From Gallibacter pasteurianus_A (GTDB taxonomy: Bacteria; Bacillota; Clostridia; Peptostreptococcales; Anaerovoracaceae), in assembly GCA_963596005.1 (NCBI GenBank), contig CAVBJF010000001.1, positions 62,001 to 126,000 of the forward strand: DNA of 64,000 nucleotides, written 5' to 3'. The stretch's first letter is position 1. The number at the start of each line of letters is the position of its first letter. Made by a program: the position numbers and the translations under genes. This document shows, piece after piece, positions 34,399 through 42,592 of the stretch. The notes beneath the pieces are model-generated. The model did no database searches, had not been told where the DNA came from, and saw nothing but the letters and a program-made list of their open reading frames with translations.

Positions 34399-35595
34399 TT
34401 AATCCTGCTTTGTGTAGTTATCAAAATATCCCTGGATATAGATGATAGGCGTACCCTTGTCACCTGAACCTGAAGTCAAGTCGCAAAGCGAACCAATCAA
34501 ATCTGTCAATCTTCTTGGGGTAGTACCCTGAGCTACCATACTGTGGCTCAAGTCAGCGTCCTTGTTTTTAATATATTCAGAAACTGCTGTCTTTAGCTCT
34601 TCGCCTCTTAGATGCGCGAAATCATTGTCTGCAATATACTTTAGCTTAACTTCATTTGGTGTTCCCTCAAGGCCTTTTGTATAGCCCGGAGAAACAACAG
34701 GGTCCGCAAGCTCCCAAATTTTACCCACAGGATCCTTGAAAGCACCGTCTCCGTAAACCATTACCTCGACAACTTTACCTGTCGCTTCCTTTATATCTTC
34801 CTGTATTTTGTTCACAAAGTCTGTGCAATCATGCGGAAACAGTTTTATAGCTTCCTCTGTCGCCTTATTTGAACCTAAAAGTCCATATTTTGTGTTGTAA
34901 CCACTGCCGTTTACGCTTTTTGTAAGTATCTGGTCAAGGCCATAAACCTTTTCTGCCCCTGCTTCCTTTAGCAGTCTCTTTGTCCTCTGCCTTGTATGTA
35001 TGTCACAAACAAGCACATTTTTTGTGTAATCAAGAATTGCCCTAGGATTGTTTGCAAAGATAATCTCTGCCTCCGCCCCCTCTTCTTCTATAATTCCTTT
35101 ATAATACGATACATAGTCCATCTTTGTGAACGGATGCTCTGATTTGCCGAATGCCTTTTCAAACTCTGCTTCTGTGAGGACATCGCTGTACGGATTTATA
35201 CCTGCCTTATCGACAAGGTCTATATCAAGCAAATGGTTTCCCACTTCATCGCTTGGATAACTGAGCATCAAAACAACTCTCTTTGCTCCCTTTGCTATAC
35301 CGCGAAGGCAAATAGCAAATCTGTTTCTGCTCAGGATAGGAAATACAACTCCTACCTCCTGAGCGCCAAATTTTTCTTTTACATCCGCAGCTATCTGATC
35401 TGTATTCGCATAATTGCCCTGAACTCTTGCAACTATCGATTCCGTTATCGCTACGATATCTCTATCGCCTATTTTAAATTCGCCGGCCTTTTCTGCTCCT
35501 AAAACAACATCTGTAACAATCTTCTCAAGATCGTCACCCTCTCTGATGATAGGAGCTCTAAGCCCTCTTGATACTGTTCCGACTATTCTTTCCAT
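34399..35595 (-). CDS. coenzyme F420-0:L-glutamate ligase-like (CofE-like) protein
   Basis: 398 aa, longer than archaeal CofE (about 250 aa). The N-terminal GDRDIVAITESIVARVQGNY is typical of the CofE fold, and RNRFAICLRGIAKGAKRVVLMLSYPSDEVGNHL follows. The extra C-terminal part contains GDGAFKDPVGKIWELADPVVSPGYTKGLEGTPNEVKLKYIADND. Clostridia are not known to make F420, so the substrate is probably something else, possibly another gamma- or alpha-linked glutamate ligation. AAAGGAG start site and own promoter. The gene stands alone. Confidence 0.75.
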   Translation of the reverse strand: MERIVGTVSRGLRAPIIREGDDLEKIVTDVVLGAEKAGEFKIGDRDIVAITESIVARVQGNYANTDQIAADVKEKFGAQEVGVVFPILSRNRFAICLRGIAKGAKRVVLMLSYPSDEVGNHLLDIDLVDKAGINPYSDVLTEAEFEKAFGKSEHPFTKMDYVSYYKGIIEEEGAEAEIIFANNPRAILDYTKNVLVCDIHTRQRTKRLLKEAGAEKVYGLDQILTKSVNGSGYNTKYGLLGSNKATEEAIKLFPHDCTDFVNKIQEDIKEATGKVVEVMVYGDGAFKDPVGKIWELADPVVSPGYTKGLEGTPNEVKLKYIADNDFAHLRGEELKTAVSEYIKNKDADLSHSMVAQGTTPRRLTDLIGSLCDLTSGSGDKGTPIIYIQGYFDNYTKQD

Positions 35596-35648
35596 TTTGC
35601 AATCTCCTTTGTTTACTCAAAAATCATATTACCCCTTAGCACATTGCA

Positions 35649-35677
35649 ATTATACGGCAGTCGATAGCAAAAAGCAA
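35649..35677 (-). promoter_or_regulatory. predicted promoter of the CofE-like gene
   Basis: On the minus strand TTGCTT (35677-35672) and TATAAT (35654-35649) are 17 bases apart. Confidence 0.65.
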
Positions 35678-35720
35678 TGCACCCACCATGCAATATAGAT
35701 AAAATCAATCGTTTTTTCTT

Positions 35721-36650
35721 TTACCTATAGAAAAAATAGTAGTCTTGTGAAATACCCTCTGTGCCTATCGCCTGTGAATTGTATTTCTCTATAACTTCGT
35801 TAAAACTCTTGATTAGGTTAATGCCTCTGTTTGAGTTTTTATATGATACAAGCTTGGCATCCGTATTCTTTTGCGCCTTGTCTGTTGTCTTGTAAATATC
35901 CTCAACAACCGTCGCAACCTCATCCTCTCTATCCTCTAAAAAGCTATCGCTGACAACGAGCACATACTGCGGAATATCATTTTTGAACTGTTCCTGCCAA
36001 ATCTCGTTTAAATCAAATACTGTTTTCGCATCCTCATTATCGGAAATTGCTTCTTTTATCGTCTTTTCGTCCGCCATATAAAGTGCATTTGTATATTTTA
36101 GGTTTCGCTCAAATTGCTCCTCGCTCACACTCTGCACAAGCCCTGTATATAGATTGCTTTTGTTTGCTTTCATGATTGTGGAAAGCACATCTTCGCCAAG
36201 CTGATCATTCTCAAGCCTGTAAATTCTGTAACCCAAAATGTTTGTTATCTTTTGAAGCTCGCCGTCATTGTAATAGCTTTTGGCAATCTGCCAGTCGCCG
36301 AGAACAAGAGTTGTTACCGCCTTAAATCCTCCGTCATTTTCATTATATAGTTTCCCCGCTTGTGTCGGTGTCAAAACGGCAAAATCAAAATCGCTGTCCT
36401 TGATCTTCTCAACGACATCTTCTTCCGTCTTTTCCTTTGACACAGTGTAATTCTTGCCGAGCTTCGAAACAGCGATATATCCTGCATTGTCCGAGGCAAC
36501 TATGTTTACATCTGCTGTAAGCGAAGCTGTTTTTTCATCCGGCTCGCTTGTGTTGCTCGCCTCATCGTTACCGCACGAGGTCATAAAGCACAGCGACAAA
36601 CACAACAGTGCTATAGTAAATATCGACATGCACCTTTTTAGAGTTTCCAT
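35721..36650 (-). CDS. orphan substrate-binding-like lipoprotein (NMT1-type)
   Basis: 309 aa. The lipobox FMTSC lies at about residue 26. The mature part has features of periplasmic-binding-protein folds of the NMT1/SsuA type (DFDFAVLTPTQAGKLYNENDGGFKAVTTLVLGDWQIAKSYYNDGE). No permease or ATPase gene is next to it, so either it feeds a distant transporter or it serves another function such as sensing. AAAGGAATAC precedes the ATG. Confidence 0.65.
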   Translation of the reverse strand: METLKRCMSIFTIALLCLSLCFMTSCGNDEASNTSEPDEKTASLTADVNIVASDNAGYIAVSKLGKNYTVSKEKTEEDVVEKIKDSDFDFAVLTPTQAGKLYNENDGGFKAVTTLVLGDWQIAKSYYNDGELQKITNILGYRIYRLENDQLGEDVLSTIMKANKSNLYTGLVQSVSEEQFERNLKYTNALYMADEKTIKEAISDNEDAKTVFDLNEIWQEQFKNDIPQYVLVVSDSFLEDREDEVATVVEDIYKTTDKAQKNTDAKLVSYKNSNRGINLIKSFNEVIEKYNSQAIGTEGISQDYYFFYR

Positions 36651-36719
36651 ATTTGTATTCCTTTCGTCTGGGGTTAAGTCAGTATTACATCCTGCAAACT
36701 GGTGTCTTTAAATCTTTTT

Positions 36720-37175
36720 TTAATTGTCCTCCGGAAGTAATTCCAGCTTGATTTTTGCCTCGTTTATCATATCCTCTGACATCTTGTCCGGATAGCCACT
36801 TCGTATAACTACTCTCTTTATCCCTGCATTTATAATCATCTTCGCACAGATAATACAAGGCTGATGTGTTACATAAATTGTAGCCCCTTCAATGCTCTGC
36901 GCAAGAGTCGCTGCCTGTATTATCGCATTTTGCTCAGCATGCAATGCCCTGCAAAGCTCGTGTCTTTCCCCTGACGGTACGCCAAGCTTTTCACGCAAGC
37001 AGCCTCCGAGCTCCTCACAATGTGGCAGCCCTTTTGGCGCACCGTTATAGCCCGTTGCAATTATATGCTTGTCCTTTACAATCACTGCGCCTACCTGTCT
37101 TCTCAGGCAAGTCGATCTCTTAGCTGTAAGCTCAGCCATCTGCATAAAATATTCATCCCAATTTGGTCTTTTCAT
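36720..37175 (-). CDS. comEB: deoxycytidylate deaminase-like protein (ComEB/dCMP deaminase)
   Basis: 151 aa of the cytidine deaminase superfamily. The zinc motif is HAEQNAI near residue 79 plus PCIICAKMIINAGIKRV later, HAE and PCxxC. It converts dCMP to dUMP for thymidylate synthesis; in naturally competent Firmicutes the related gene sits in comE. Here it stands with truA. The CGAPKGLPHCEELGG insert with extra cysteines is common in dCMP deaminases and may bind a second zinc. Confidence 0.88.
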   Translation of the reverse strand: MKRPNWDEYFMQMAELTAKRSTCLRRQVGAVIVKDKHIIATGYNGAPKGLPHCEELGGCLREKLGVPSGERHELCRALHAEQNAIIQAATLAQSIEGATIYVTHQPCIICAKMIINAGIKRVVIRSGYPDKMSEDMINEAKIKLELLPEDN

Positions 37176-37191
37176 TTATATCACCTCTGTA

Positions 37192-37959
37192 CTATTTAAA
37201 ATATATCTTCTTCAAGTAAAGTCCTTGTGGCGAAGCCGTATGACCCGCACACCTTCTGTCCCTTTTATCTATTATTTCTTTTATATGCTCCGGCTCAAGT
37301 CTACCAAGTCCTATATCTACAAGTGTACCTGCAATTATGCGCACCATATTGTACAAAAAGCCGTCTCCAGTGACCTCAATGCGTATGTCCCTCACGCTTG
37401 GCACTCTTCCGCTTTCATCAGTTGCTCGCACCTTTATGTCGCTTATCGTCCGCACCGTCGTTTTTCGCTCATATCCGCCACTTGCCTGGAAACATTTAAA
37501 ATCATGCTTCCCTACAATATAGCTTGCCGCTTTTTGCATCCGCTCTATATCAAGCGGTTTTCTCACAAAATAGCTAAAATCTCTGAGGAAAGGATTTTTG
37601 TAATCGCCGTTTTGTATCCTGTACTCATATGTTTTCCCCTTGCAGTCAAACCGCGCATGAAAACCTAAAGGCATTTCCTTTACATCCACAATCTGTATCG
37701 CAGGGTCTAACATATTATTTGCGGCAAATTTGATCTTTTCCGTAGGTATTGCAAAGTCTCCGAGAAAGTTTGCACATTGTCCGATTGCATGTACCCCTGC
37801 ATCCGTCCTGCTCGTCCCGTTTATTTCGATATCATCCGCACAAATCACGCAAAGCACTCTCTCAAGCTCACCCTGTACAGTCACAACCTCAGGCTGTCTT
37901 TGCCATCCGCAAAATTTTGTGCCGTCATATTGAATTGTAAGAAGTATATTTCTTATCAT
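37192..37959 (-). CDS. truA: tRNA pseudouridine(38-40) synthase
   Basis: 255 aa. N-terminal YDGTKFCGWQRQP; the catalytic aspartate is in GTSRTDAGVHA (about 51-59); LYNMVRIIAGTLVDIG is near the C-terminus. It makes pseudouridine at positions 38-40 of tRNA anticodon arms. Lies upstream of comEB in the same direction. Confidence 0.96.
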   Translation of the reverse strand: MIRNILLTIQYDGTKFCGWQRQPEVVTVQGELERVLCVICADDIEINGTSRTDAGVHAIGQCANFLGDFAIPTEKIKFAANNMLDPAIQIVDVKEMPLGFHARFDCKGKTYEYRIQNGDYKNPFLRDFSYFVRKPLDIERMQKAASYIVGKHDFKCFQASGGYERKTTVRTISDIKVRATDESGRVPSVRDIRIEVTGDGFLYNMVRIIAGTLVDIGLGRLEPEHIKEIIDKRDRRCAGHTASPQGLYLKKIYFK

Positions 37960-37996
37960 CTATTTTACTATCTCATGCTCTCAGCTTGTTCTTTTG

Positions 37997-38290
37997 CTAT
38001 CTCGGAATTTCGATCGTCTTGTTTTCCTTTGACTGTCTGTAAAGTGTAAACTTTTTGCCTATCGCCTGCACAAACTCCGCCGAAAGCTCATCCGCCAAGA
38101 GGTTTGCAACTTCCTTTGCCGATAAATCGCAACCCTCCTGCAATTTGACCTTTACAATTTCTCTTGATTCAAAGCCGATTTCAAGCTCCTTTTTTATATT
38201 GTCCGTAAGCCCGCTTTTGCCTATAAATACCGTCGGCTCAAGGCTATGCGCCAACTTCTTTAGATAGCTCCTTTGTTTTCCGCTAAGCAT
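37997..38290 (-). CDS. yhbY: YhbY-family RNA-binding protein (CRM domain)
   Basis: 97 aa with the CRM fold signature: MLSGKQRSYLKKLAHSLEP, VFIGKSGLTDNI, then KVKLQEGCD and the GKKFTLYRQSK tail. Associated with ribosome large-subunit assembly. AAGGAG precedes the ATG; it is 9 bases downstream of glnS. Confidence 0.93.
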   Translation of the reverse strand: MLSGKQRSYLKKLAHSLEPTVFIGKSGLTDNIKKELEIGFESREIVKVKLQEGCDLSAKEVANLLADELSAEFVQAIGKKFTLYRQSKENKTIEIPR

Positions 38291-38299
38291 TTTTTCTCC

Positions 38300-39949
38300 T
38301 TATTTTTTTATCTTAAAGCTACTTTTTAGCCCTACGATCTTGTTAAATACCTTTTCGTCATCTGTCGTCTGCTTTGTGTCCGCAATATAATATCCGTGCC
38401 TAAAGAACTGAAATCTTTCACCCGCTTTTGCTTCTGCAACCTGTGGTTCCGCATAGCCAAATGTCTCAATAAGCGAATTTTCGTTTAAAACCTCTTCGCC
38501 GTTCTCGTTTGGTACGAGCAGATAATCGTAGTTCCTTATCTTTATCTTAACTGCTGTTTTTGCATCAACCCAATGGATTGTACCCTTTACTTTCCTGCCC
38601 TCAAAGCCACTGCCGCTCTTTGTTTCGGGATCGTATGTGCAGTGAATCTCCTTTACAGTACCGTCGTTATTTTTGATGACCCCGTTGCAGGTTATAAAAT
38701 ACGCTCCCTTTAATCTAACTTCGTTTCCCGGGAAAAGACGGAAATACTTTTTGACAGGCACCTCCATAAAGTCTGCACCGTCCACCCAAAGCTCTCTCGT
38801 AAACGGAACAGTTCTACTACCGAGCTCTTCGTTATTTCTATTATTTTCCATTTCTATATATTCGACCTTATCCTCAGGATAGTTTGTAATGATCACTTTG
38901 ATAGGATCCTCTATGACATTGCGCGACTCCACCTTGTTTTGTAAATCATCTCTAAGGCAGTATTCAAGTAGCCCAACATCAACGGTCGAATTCGCCTTTG
39001 CTACTCCTATGCGTTCGCAAAAATCGCGAACCGCCTCAGAGGTGTATCCTCTTCGCCTTATGCCTGCAATTGTCGGCATTCTCGGATCATCCCAGCCGTC
39101 AACCGCCCCGCTTTCGACGAGCTTTTTTAGTTTACGCTTTGACATAAGAGTATTTGTCAGGTTGAGCCTTGCAAACTCTATCTGCTTTGGAGGAGTAGGC
39201 CACTTTCCGACTTCGTTTAATGTCCACTCGTAGAGCGGTCTGTGATCCTCAAACTCAAGCGTACATATACTGTGCGTTATACCCTCTATCGCATCCTCGA
39301 TCGGATGAGCAAAGTCGTACATCGGATAAATGCACCACTTGTCACCTGTGTTGTGATGACTCGCATGCGCTATCCTATAGATGATTGGATCTCTCATATT
39401 GATATTCGGCGATGCCATATCTATCTTCGCACGAAGCACCTTCTCCCCGTCAGCATATTTACCGTCTTTCATTTCCTCAAACAGCTTTAGGTTTTCCTCT
39501 ATTGTCCTATCTCTATATGGGCTGTTTTTACCAGGCTCCTTAAGTGTGCCTCTGTACTCTCTGATCTCGTCTGCACTCAAATCGTCGACATACGCTTTAC
39601 CTTTTTTTATCAAAACTATCGCACTGTCATACATTTCGTCGAAATAATCAGATGCCCAAAGCCTCTCATCCCAATCAAAGCCGAGCCACCTTACATCCTC
39701 CTCTATGCTGTTTACAAACTCCTCGTCTTCTTTCAGCGGATTAGTATCATCATATCTGAGGTTACACTTACCACCGTATTTTTGTGCAGTGCCAAAGTTT
39801 AAGCATATCGACTTTGCGTGTCCTATGTGCAGGTATCCGTTCGGCTCAGGCGGGAATCTCGTATACACCTTGCCGGCATATGTGCCCTCCTCCAAGTCCT
39901 TGTCGATGATGTTATATATAAAATTTGAGTTTTTGATTTCTTCTGTCAT
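38300..39949 (-). CDS. glnS: glutaminyl-tRNA synthetase
   Basis: 549 aa class I synthetase. RFPPEPNGYLHIGHAKSI contains the HIGH signature (PNGYLHIGHAKS, around residues 32-43), and LMSKRKL is the KMSKS-like loop (here MSKRK). It charges tRNA-Gln directly with glutamine. Most Firmicutes use GatCAB transamidation instead, so a separate GlnS suggests acquisition; genome context is needed to judge whether both are used. Own promoter; ribosome site GGAGGG. Confidence 0.95.
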   Translation of the reverse strand: MTEEIKNSNFIYNIIDKDLEEGTYAGKVYTRFPPEPNGYLHIGHAKSICLNFGTAQKYGGKCNLRYDDTNPLKEDEEFVNSIEEDVRWLGFDWDERLWASDYFDEMYDSAIVLIKKGKAYVDDLSADEIREYRGTLKEPGKNSPYRDRTIEENLKLFEEMKDGKYADGEKVLRAKIDMASPNINMRDPIIYRIAHASHHNTGDKWCIYPMYDFAHPIEDAIEGITHSICTLEFEDHRPLYEWTLNEVGKWPTPPKQIEFARLNLTNTLMSKRKLKKLVESGAVDGWDDPRMPTIAGIRRRGYTSEAVRDFCERIGVAKANSTVDVGLLEYCLRDDLQNKVESRNVIEDPIKVIITNYPEDKVEYIEMENNRNNEELGSRTVPFTRELWVDGADFMEVPVKKYFRLFPGNEVRLKGAYFITCNGVIKNNDGTVKEIHCTYDPETKSGSGFEGRKVKGTIHWVDAKTAVKIKIRNYDYLLVPNENGEEVLNENSLIETFGYAEPQVAEAKAGERFQFFRHGYYIADTKQTTDDEKVFNKIVGLKSSFKIKK

Positions 39950-40014
39950 CTATTTACCCTCCGCTTTATTTTTAAAGAAGCTCCTGCCTTTCGCAAAAAT
40001 GAGCCTTACTATAT

Positions 40015-40042
40015 ATAATACCATTTTTCATAGAGAATGCAA
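40015..40042 (-). promoter_or_regulatory. predicted promoter of glnS-yhbY
   Basis: On the minus strand TTGCAT (40042-40037) and TATTAT (40020-40015) are 16 bases apart with TGG before the -10. The start lies about 60 bases before the glnS ATG. No T-box was seen in the leader. Confidence 0.65.
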
Positions 40043-40090
40043 AAGATATCCCTATTTAAAAGGCCTGCGAAAAAGCATTAGCCAAAGAAC

Positions 40091-40124
40091 AAAAAGCTCC
40101 ATCCCACATGGGATGGAGCTTTTT
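40091..40124 (-). terminator. terminator of the amino-acid ABC operon
   Basis: 40091-40105 pairs with 40110-40124 (A5GCTCCATCCC / GGGATGGAGCT5) around ACAT, a 15-bp stem with T/A flanks on both sides. Confidence 0.9.
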
Positions 40125-40816
40125 TACGCTCTTATTACTGTGCCTAAAAAGGCTTTTAGGCGCTCGCTCTTCGGATTTTCAAAAATTTCCTTTGGCGTGC
40201 CTTCTTCAACGATTTTGCCATGATCCATAAAGATCACCCTGTCGGCAACCTCCTTTGCAAAGCCCATTTCGTGCGTCACGACAACCATCGTCATATGCTC
40301 GTCCGCCAGCTTTTTCATTACCTCTAAAACCTCTCCCGTTATCTCAGGGTCAAGTGCTGAGGTCGCTTCATCAAACAGCATTATATCAGGTTCCATCGCC
40401 AGTGCCCTTGCAATCGCAACCCTCTGCTTTTGTCCTCCCGAAAGGTGATTTGGGAAAGTATCCGCCTTATCGGCAAGTCCAACCATATCAAGCAGCTTCA
40501 TCGCCTGCTCAGTTGCCTTTTCCTTGTCCATCTTTTTTACCTTTATCGGTGCATAGGTCACATTTTTTATGCATGTCATATGCGGAAAAAGATTGAAGTG
40601 CTGAAATACCATGCCCGTTGTACCCTCAAGCCTTATTTCGCCTGAAGTTACCTTGTTTAGCCCGTTTATGCATCGCAGAAGCGAGCTTTTACCCGAGCCT
40701 GACGGTCCGATGATCGCCACAATCTCACCCTTTTTGAGCGAAAAATTTACATCACAAAGAGCAGCAAGGTCGTCAAACTTTTTTACTATGTCGTTCATTT
40801 CCAGTATGTTTTCCAT
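40124..40816 (-). CDS. polar amino-acid ABC transporter, ATP-binding protein
   Basis: 230 aa. Walker A GPSGSGKSSL, Q-loop GMVFQHFNLFPHMT, signature LSGGQKQRVAIARAL, Walker B DIMLFDEATSAL and H-loop VTHEMGF. The sequence is of GlnQ/HisP type, which partners a PAAT-type permease. It forms an operon with the permease and the binding protein genes upstream. Confidence 0.95.
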   Translation of the reverse strand: MENILEMNDIVKKFDDLAALCDVNFSLKKGEIVAIIGPSGSGKSSLLRCINGLNKVTSGEIRLEGTTGMVFQHFNLFPHMTCIKNVTYAPIKVKKMDKEKATEQAMKLLDMVGLADKADTFPNHLSGGQKQRVAIARALAMEPDIMLFDEATSALDPEITGEVLEVMKKLADEHMTMVVVTHEMGFAKEVADRVIFMDHGKIVEEGTPKEIFENPKSERLKAFLGTVIRA

Positions 40817-40819
40817 ATA

Positions 40820-41479
40820 CTACTCTCCTTTCTGATCGTATCTGCCAAAATGCTTTTCGAGTGCGTTTGCTCCTACTGTCAGGAGGAGTGTAAGCGCAAG
40901 ATATATAAGACCCGCGACTACGAGCGGCGAAATGTTTGATGTTCTGTTTACTATGCTTTCCGCATTTCTCATCAGATCGTTTATACCGCCTATCGCCATA
41001 ACAAGTGCCGTATCCTTTACAAGCGTTATAGTTTCGTTAAAGACAGGAGGCAATATCGATTTCATAGTCTGTGGCAATATGATACCAAACATAGTTTGAG
41101 TCTTGGAAAGTCCAAGTGCAAAGGCTGCTTCATGTTGCCCTTTGTCAATGCTCTTAAATCCGCCTCTGTAAATTTCGGCAAAATACGCCGCATAGTTCAA
41201 TATAAATGTAAGTATTGCTGTTGGCAATGCATCAAGCCTTATATCAAACGCAATCGGAAAGAAAAAGTAGAAGAAAAACAGTTGCAACATCAGAGGCGTG
41301 CCCCTGAAAATCCACACATATATCCTGCACAGATATGCAAGTGGTTTAAATTTGCATTCCTCTCCAAGTGCAATCGGAAGCCCGAGCGGTAACGAAAATA
41401 TCAGTGTAAGTGCAAATATTTCAAGCGTTATCCAAAGGCCATCGATAAGAAGTGGCATATATCCCAAAATTTCTGACAT
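40820..41479 (-). CDS. polar amino-acid ABC transporter, permease
   Basis: 219 aa with about five transmembrane segments. The EAA-type loop EAAFALGLSKTQTMFGIILPQTMKSILP contacts the ATPase. PAAT family: one chain normally dimerises. Its stop lies 3 bases before the ATPase start. Confidence 0.93.
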   Translation of the reverse strand: MSEILGYMPLLIDGLWITLEIFALTLIFSLPLGLPIALGEECKFKPLAYLCRIYVWIFRGTPLMLQLFFFYFFFPIAFDIRLDALPTAILTFILNYAAYFAEIYRGGFKSIDKGQHEAAFALGLSKTQTMFGIILPQTMKSILPPVFNETITLVKDTALVMAIGGINDLMRNAESIVNRTSNISPLVVAGLIYLALTLLLTVGANALEKHFGRYDQKGE

Positions 41480-41504
41480 TTTTTACTTTTCCCTTTCAGT
41501 CTAA

Positions 41505-42341
41505 TTAGTCTAATTCTTCAAAGATTACGATGTTTTTACCAAACCATTTTTCGCTTATCTCCTTTGCCTTGCCCTCATCGATAAGCTCCTTGATGGCATC
41601 GTTTACCGCATCTCTAAGAGCTGTATCATCCTTGCGGAATCCGATAGCATAAGCATCATTTCCGAGCGAATATTCGCAAGTTTTTAGCTCACCGCTCAGG
41701 TTGTTATTTTTGTATTCGCCAAGCACCTGATCGATAGCTATGACATCTATCCTGCCCGCCTTTAGATCAAGAAGTGCTGTATCATAATCATCGTATTCCT
41801 TTACATTTTCTTTAAAAGAATTATACTCGCTGTTCGATTGTAACATATTTAGCGCCGATGAATCTACCTGCGTTCCAATTTTGTAATTTTTTAATTCCTT
41901 TGCAGATGTGATTTGCACATCGCCAGCCTTTTCTGCCATGAGAATTATCTTGTTGTCCAAATACTTATTGGAAAGTGCCATTGCTTCCTGTCTTTCAGGC
42001 GTTACCGACATACCGTTCCAGATGCAATCAATTTTTTTGGATGAAAGCTCCAAATCCTTTGCATCCCATGCGATAGGCTGAAATTTTACTTTGACGCCGA
42101 GTTTTTCGCCCACTGCGTTTGCAAGGTCTATATCAAAGCCGACAAGCTCCCCGTCCCCATCTCTAAATCCCATTGGGGCAAATGTATCGTCAAGCCCTAC
42201 GACAAGCTCCCCTTCGTTTGCAAGCTGACTTAATGCATCGTTGCTTGAAGCATTCTCATTCTTGCCGCAACCTGTAAGTGCAAATGTGCCTACTACCATT
42301 ACCATAGACAGCACTCCTGCTAAAATTTTTTTTGTTCTCAT
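41505..42341 (-). CDS. amino-acid ABC transporter, substrate-binding lipoprotein
   Basis: 278 aa from the ATG at 42341, chosen for GAGGAG before it; an upstream ATG at 42374 would add 11 charged residues before the signal peptide. The lipobox is ALTGC at about residue 25. The mature region is a SBP_bac_3 domain: VVGLDDTFAPMGFRDGDGELVGFDIDLANAVGEKLG, SNKYLDN and GRIDVIAIDQVLGEY. Preferred amino acid is unknown. Confidence 0.92.
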   Translation of the reverse strand: MRTKKILAGVLSMVMVVGTFALTGCGKNENASSNDALSQLANEGELVVGLDDTFAPMGFRDGDGELVGFDIDLANAVGEKLGVKVKFQPIAWDAKDLELSSKKIDCIWNGMSVTPERQEAMALSNKYLDNKIILMAEKAGDVQITSAKELKNYKIGTQVDSSALNMLQSNSEYNSFKENVKEYDDYDTALLDLKAGRIDVIAIDQVLGEYKNNNLSGELKTCEYSLGNDAYAIGFRKDDTALRDAVNDAIKELIDEGKAKEISEKWFGKNIVIFEELD

Positions 42342-42424
42342 TGTCCTCTCCTCTTTTCTTTCTTCTTTTATCATTTTATTAGCTGTTTTTGATTTTATCT
42401 TTTCTGTCGCTCGCTTCAGCTATT

Positions 42425-42488
42425 TATCGCATTAGTGTGCTAAAGCGCACCTGTTGACAAATCGTAGTTTATCACTCTATCGCACTAA
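42425..42488 (-). promoter_or_regulatory. repeats around the amino-acid ABC promoter (candidate operator)
   Basis: On the minus strand a TTGACT (42494-42489) / TAAACT (42471-42466) promoter with a 17-base spacer starts the operon. The plus strand carries TATCGCATTAG (42425-42435) and TATCGCACTAA (42478-42488), 53 bases apart, about five helical turns. The second copy lies within the -35/-10 region. An imperfect inverted repeat GTGTGCTAAAGCGCAC sits between them (42435-42450). Confidence 0.4.
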
Positions 42489-42553
42489 AGTCAAGTCTCT
42501 TTTTCCCTTTTTTAACTTTATATTTTGTCCTGTTTTAGCACTTGTAAAATTTT

Positions 42554-42581
42554 GAGAGGCAAAACTTTCGTCATGCCTCTC
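42554..42581 (-). terminator. terminator of the AGCS symporter gene
   Basis: GAGAGGCA (42554-42561) pairs with TGCCTCTC (42574-42581); the minus strand continues with AAAATTTT. Confidence 0.7.
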
Positions 42582-42592
42582 TCTTTATCTCT

